DNA of 33,702 bases, from assembly GCA_947630365.1 (NCBI GenBank), contig CANRHI010000013.1, forward strand, positions 1-33,702. Reading direction: 5' to 3'. The notes beneath the pieces were generated by a model, which had not been told where the DNA came from, searched no databases, and worked only from the letters and a program-made list of their open reading frames with translations. Made by a program: the position numbers and the translations under genes. The first letter of the stretch is position 1. Every line of letters starts with the position of its first letter. Origin of the DNA: an uncultured Clostridia bacterium (GTDB lineage: Bacteria > Bacillota > Clostridia > Christensenellales > Borkfalkiaceae). Below are positions 31,740 to 33,702 of this stretch, one piece after another.

Positions 31740-32531
31740 ATGCAAAAATGGGGTTTGGTGCTCGGCGCGGGCGGCGCGCGGGGCGTTGCACATGTCGGAT
31801 TTTTACAGGCGCTCGAAGAGGAAGGGTTAACACCCGACCTCGTGACGGGCTGCTCGATGGGCGCCATCGTCGGCGGCTGCTACTGCGCGGGGGTGCCCGT
31901 TTCGACGTTGAAGGAGCGGATCTTGCGGCTTCGGCTGTGGCAGATCGCCTCCCTGAACGTCGCGCCGCTGCACGCGAACGGACTTCTTCGCCTCACCAAG
32001 GCGCGCAAAATTTTGGAGGAATTTTTGGGGAACAAGACCTTCTCCGATCTCGATATCCCCTTTGCGTGCGTCGCGACCGACCTCGAGCGCGGCGAAAGCG
32101 TTCTCTTCCGCGAGGGAAGCGTGCTCGACGCGGTGATCGCTTCGAGCTCCGTCCCCGGGGCGTTCACTCCCGCCCAAATCGACGGGCGGCTGTATGTGGA
32201 CGGGGGCGTGACCGAGCGCGTGCCCGTGCGGGCGGCGAAGGAGATGGGGGCGTATAAGGTCGTCGCCGTCGACGCCCTCGGCGATCTGATGCAAAAAAAG
32301 CCCACGGGGAGCCTCGTGGACACCATTCTCCGCTGCTTCGACATCATGGATACCCGCACCGCCCTTCACAGGAGGAGAAGATACAAAAAGAACGTCTTGT
32401 ACCTCGAGCCCGCGCTCGGCGGCATGGACCAGTACCAGGTGAAACAGCTCTCCCTCGCCTACGAAAAGGGCTACGAGCTCGGCAAGTCCCGCTCCGCCGA
32501 CCTTCGCGCCTTCCTCGAAGAAACGGAGTGA
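31740..32531 (+). CDS. Patatin-like phospholipase (RssA-like), second copy
   Basis: A 263-residue patatin-fold hydrolase, a distant paralogue of the gene at 13643. The oxyanion loop is GAGGARG (9-15), the nucleophile is Ser39 in GCSMG, and the dyad Asp154 lies in YVDGGV. The ATG at 31740 follows GAGAGGAAA; the upstream extension of this frame (to 31383) only shadows the membrane protein. It is followed by a strong bidirectional terminator and is transcribed alone. A true lipase or acyl hydrolase activity is likely; the substrate is unknown. Confidence 0.92.
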   Translation: MQKWGLVLGAGGARGVAHVGFLQALEEEGLTPDLVTGCSMGAIVGGCYCAGVPVSTLKERILRLRLWQIASLNVAPLHANGLLRLTKARKILEEFLGNKTFSDLDIPFACVATDLERGESVLFREGSVLDAVIASSSVPGAFTPAQIDGRLYVDGGVTERVPVRAAKEMGAYKVVAVDALGDLMQKKPTGSLVDTILRCFDIMDTRTALHRRRRYKKNVLYLEPALGGMDQYQVKQLSLAYEKGYELGKSRSADLRAFLEETE

Positions 32532-32564
32532 TGCCTCCGCTGCCATATTTGATAGTCCGACGAA

Positions 32565-32597
32565 AAAAAGAGCAAATGCGTTCCATTTGCTCTTTTT
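32565..32597. terminator. Bidirectional intrinsic terminator
   Basis: A perfect 14-bp stem (32565-32578 with 32584-32597) around CGTTC has A-runs on the left and T-runs on the right. It therefore serves both the patatin-like gene (plus) and the ASCH gene (minus), which converge here. Confidence 0.9.
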
Positions 32598-32620
32598 GCA
32601 TGACGAGGGGCGACGGAAGA

Positions 32621-33379
32621 TCAAGATCCCAACCGGAAGGAGATGGCAAAGGCGCGATAGGGTTTGCGCTTTTCCTCGGGGTAGAGCTCGAAGAGAAAGC
32701 TGCGGAGCGCCTCGGGCGTCTTATACTCCCCGAAGCGGGCGCGGCGGACGAGCGAGCGTTTGTGCGTAGCGATATGTTCGTAGCCCTTGCCGAGGCGGTC
32801 GGGGTCGAACAGGTCCTCAAAGTTGTCGTAGATGTCCGTATTGGTCACGTGGACGCGCACGCGTTCTTCCCCGCAAACAAAGTCGATGAGGTCTCCGCGG
32901 CAAATACATTGCCGTTTTTCGTCGTAGAGGCGGAGCTCCACCGTCTTTTTCCCCGCGGCGACGGCATGGAACGCCTCGGGAACGAGGTGCATTTCAAACA
33001 CCTCGGTGAGGGCGCTGCGCTTTTGGATGCGGCGATCGTCCACGCCCCAAGGGGGAAGCACGCGCTCCCGCCGCGGCCCGCCGAGGAGCTCGTCCATCGT
33101 GTCCATGTACCACTGCATGTAGGCGTAGCCCTTCTCGTTTTTGAGCTCGAGGGCGAGCGCCATGATCATGCCCCAGCCCCGCCACGAGTAGCACGCCTTG
33201 GTGCCGTCGTTTAAGACGGGCACGCCCGTCATCGCGTCCTCATGGGAATTGCCGCCGAAGCGGTAGCCGCCCTCCCGAATCGCTTGAATGACCGCGCGGT
33301 TCACGGCGCCGTGATCTCCCTTGTGCTCGGGATAGGCGCGGTTTTCGTAATACGTCCAGCCGATGACCTCGAATTTCAT
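32621..33379 (-). CDS. ASCH-domain protein with an uncharacterised N-terminal domain
   Basis: A 252-residue protein. The C-terminal half (about 125-252) looks like an ASCH domain, a PUA-like fold that binds RNA or nucleotides: FEMHLVPEAFHAVAAGKKTVELRL, GDLIDFVCGEERVRV, YDNFEDLF, then LGKGYEH. The N-terminal ~120 residues (MKFEVIGWTYYENRAYPEHK, RFGGNSHEDAMTGVPVLND) I do not recognise; they are rich in aromatic residues, His and Gly. The start at 33379 is the seventh base after a consensus -10, with no Shine-Dalgarno site, so the mRNA appears leaderless. Function unknown; an RNA-related role is inferred only from ASCH. Confidence 0.8.
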   Translation of the reverse strand: MKFEVIGWTYYENRAYPEHKGDHGAVNRAVIQAIREGGYRFGGNSHEDAMTGVPVLNDGTKACYSWRGWGMIMALALELKNEKGYAYMQWYMDTMDELLGGPRRERVLPPWGVDDRRIQKRSALTEVFEMHLVPEAFHAVAAGKKTVELRLYDEKRQCICRGDLIDFVCGEERVRVHVTNTDIYDNFEDLFDPDRLGKGYEHIATHKRSLVRRARFGEYKTPEALRSFLFELYPEEKRKPYRAFAISFRLGS

Positions 33380-33385
33380 AGGAGA

Positions 33386-33414
33386 ATTGTACCACACTCT
33401 GTCCGCTTTGTCAA
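33386..33414 (-). promoter_or_regulatory. Promoter giving a leaderless mRNA for the ASCH gene
   Basis: On the minus strand TTGACA (33409-33414) and TACAAT (33386-33391) are separated by 17 nt. Six bases (TCTCCT, the opposite of a ribosome site) separate the -10 from the A of ATG 33379, where transcription should begin. Confidence 0.8.
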
Positions 33415-33436
33415 CTTTCCCCCGCTTGCCCCTCGG

Positions 33437-33702
33437 TTATTGTTCGCGGGGCTTTTTGTAGACGGGGAGGAAGATGCGGGTGCTCTTCTTATAGGCGTCG
33501 AAGCCCTCCTTGCGGGACTGGCGGCCGTCGGCGAGGGGGACGCTCACAAAGCAGAAGAGAAGGGTATTCGCGAGCGCGCCCGCGAGGAGATACCATCTCT
33601 TTGGCATCACGCACACGGCGGCGAGCCCCACGCCCCACCACATGAGGATCTCCCCGAGGTAGTTGGGGTGGCGGGCATACTTCCACAGTCCCGTGCGGAT
33701 AA
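33437..33702 (-). CDS. DUF1295 / steroid 5-alpha-reductase-like membrane protein, C-terminal part
   Basis: Only the last 88 codons are in the window; the 5' end lies beyond base 33702. The sequence GLWKYARHPNYLGEILMWWG is the signature of DUF1295 and isoprenylcysteine-methyltransferase-like membrane enzymes. It is followed by hydrophobic spans (LAAVCVM, WYLLAGALANTLLFCFVSVPL) and a basic end (GFDAYKKSTRIFLPVYKK). Family members bind NAD(P)H or SAM to reduce or methylate lipid-like substrates; which applies here is unknown. It reads toward the ASCH promoter. Confidence 0.85.
   Translation of the reverse strand, partial: IRTGLWKYARHPNYLGEILMWWGVGLAAVCVMPKRWYLLAGALANTLLFCFVSVPLADGRQSRKEGFDAYKKSTRIFLPVYKKPREQ

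Overview
The window looks like a chromosomal segment of a fairly GC-rich member of the Clostridia (Bacillota). Most genes are on the plus strand, packed into long operons with 4-nt ATGA start/stop overlaps and purine-rich Shine-Dalgarno sites. The gene order is Firmicutes-like: dgt-dnaG-rpoD-trmK-nif3-zinc ribbon, aminopeptidase P-efp and rsmD-coaD. Species cannot be named from sequence alone; a gut-type clostridial genome is a guess.

Region 1 (1-4.8 kb) is accessory. It begins with the 3' end of a probable large serine recombinase, and it is visibly less GC-rich than the rest (27/60 G+C at 1561-1620 against 39/60 at 16021-16080, counted by hand). A LysR-type regulator diverges from a two-gene cassette in which both genes are domain fusions. 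The first joins a hexapeptide O-acetyltransferase to a dienelactone-hydrolase-like enzyme. The second joins a lipoprotein flavodoxin to an aldo/keto reductase. Consensus promoters and a perfect T-N11-A LysR box lie between regulator and cassette. A small zinc-ribbon ORF follows and runs into an intergenic repeat.

Region 2 (4.8-10.2 kb) carries three aminoacyl-tRNA synthetase genes, proS, asnS and tyrS, then a YigZ/IMPACT family gene. Two copies of a roughly 105-bp foldback repeat, each followed by a second palindromic module, flank this trio.

Region 3 (10.2-13.6 kb) has a small XRE regulator facing a consensus leftward promoter whose 17-nt spacer is a palindrome. Then come an aminopeptidase P family gene that appears to be leaderless, efp, dtd and a PhnP-like metallo-beta-lactamase-fold gene.

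Region 4 (13.6-19.2 kb) is one operon: a patatin-like protein, then aroC, aroB, aroE, aroQ, aroK and an SDR oxidoreductase. Every junction is an ATGA overlap and the operon ends in an intrinsic terminator. EPSP synthase (aroA) is absent.

Region 5 (19.2-30.8 kb) is the macromolecular-synthesis cluster (dgt, dnaG, rpoD, trmK, Nif3-like, zinc ribbon). Alanine racemase, a membrane protein, rsmD and coaD follow, then two tandem DAHP synthases and prephenate dehydratase. Together with region 4 this covers the route to chorismate and phenylpyruvate, apart from aroA and chorismate mutase.

Region 6 (30.8-33.7 kb) holds a YlbJ-like membrane protein (minus), a second patatin-like gene (plus), a bidirectional terminator, an ASCH-domain gene (minus, apparently leaderless) and the 3' part of a DUF1295-type membrane protein running off the window.
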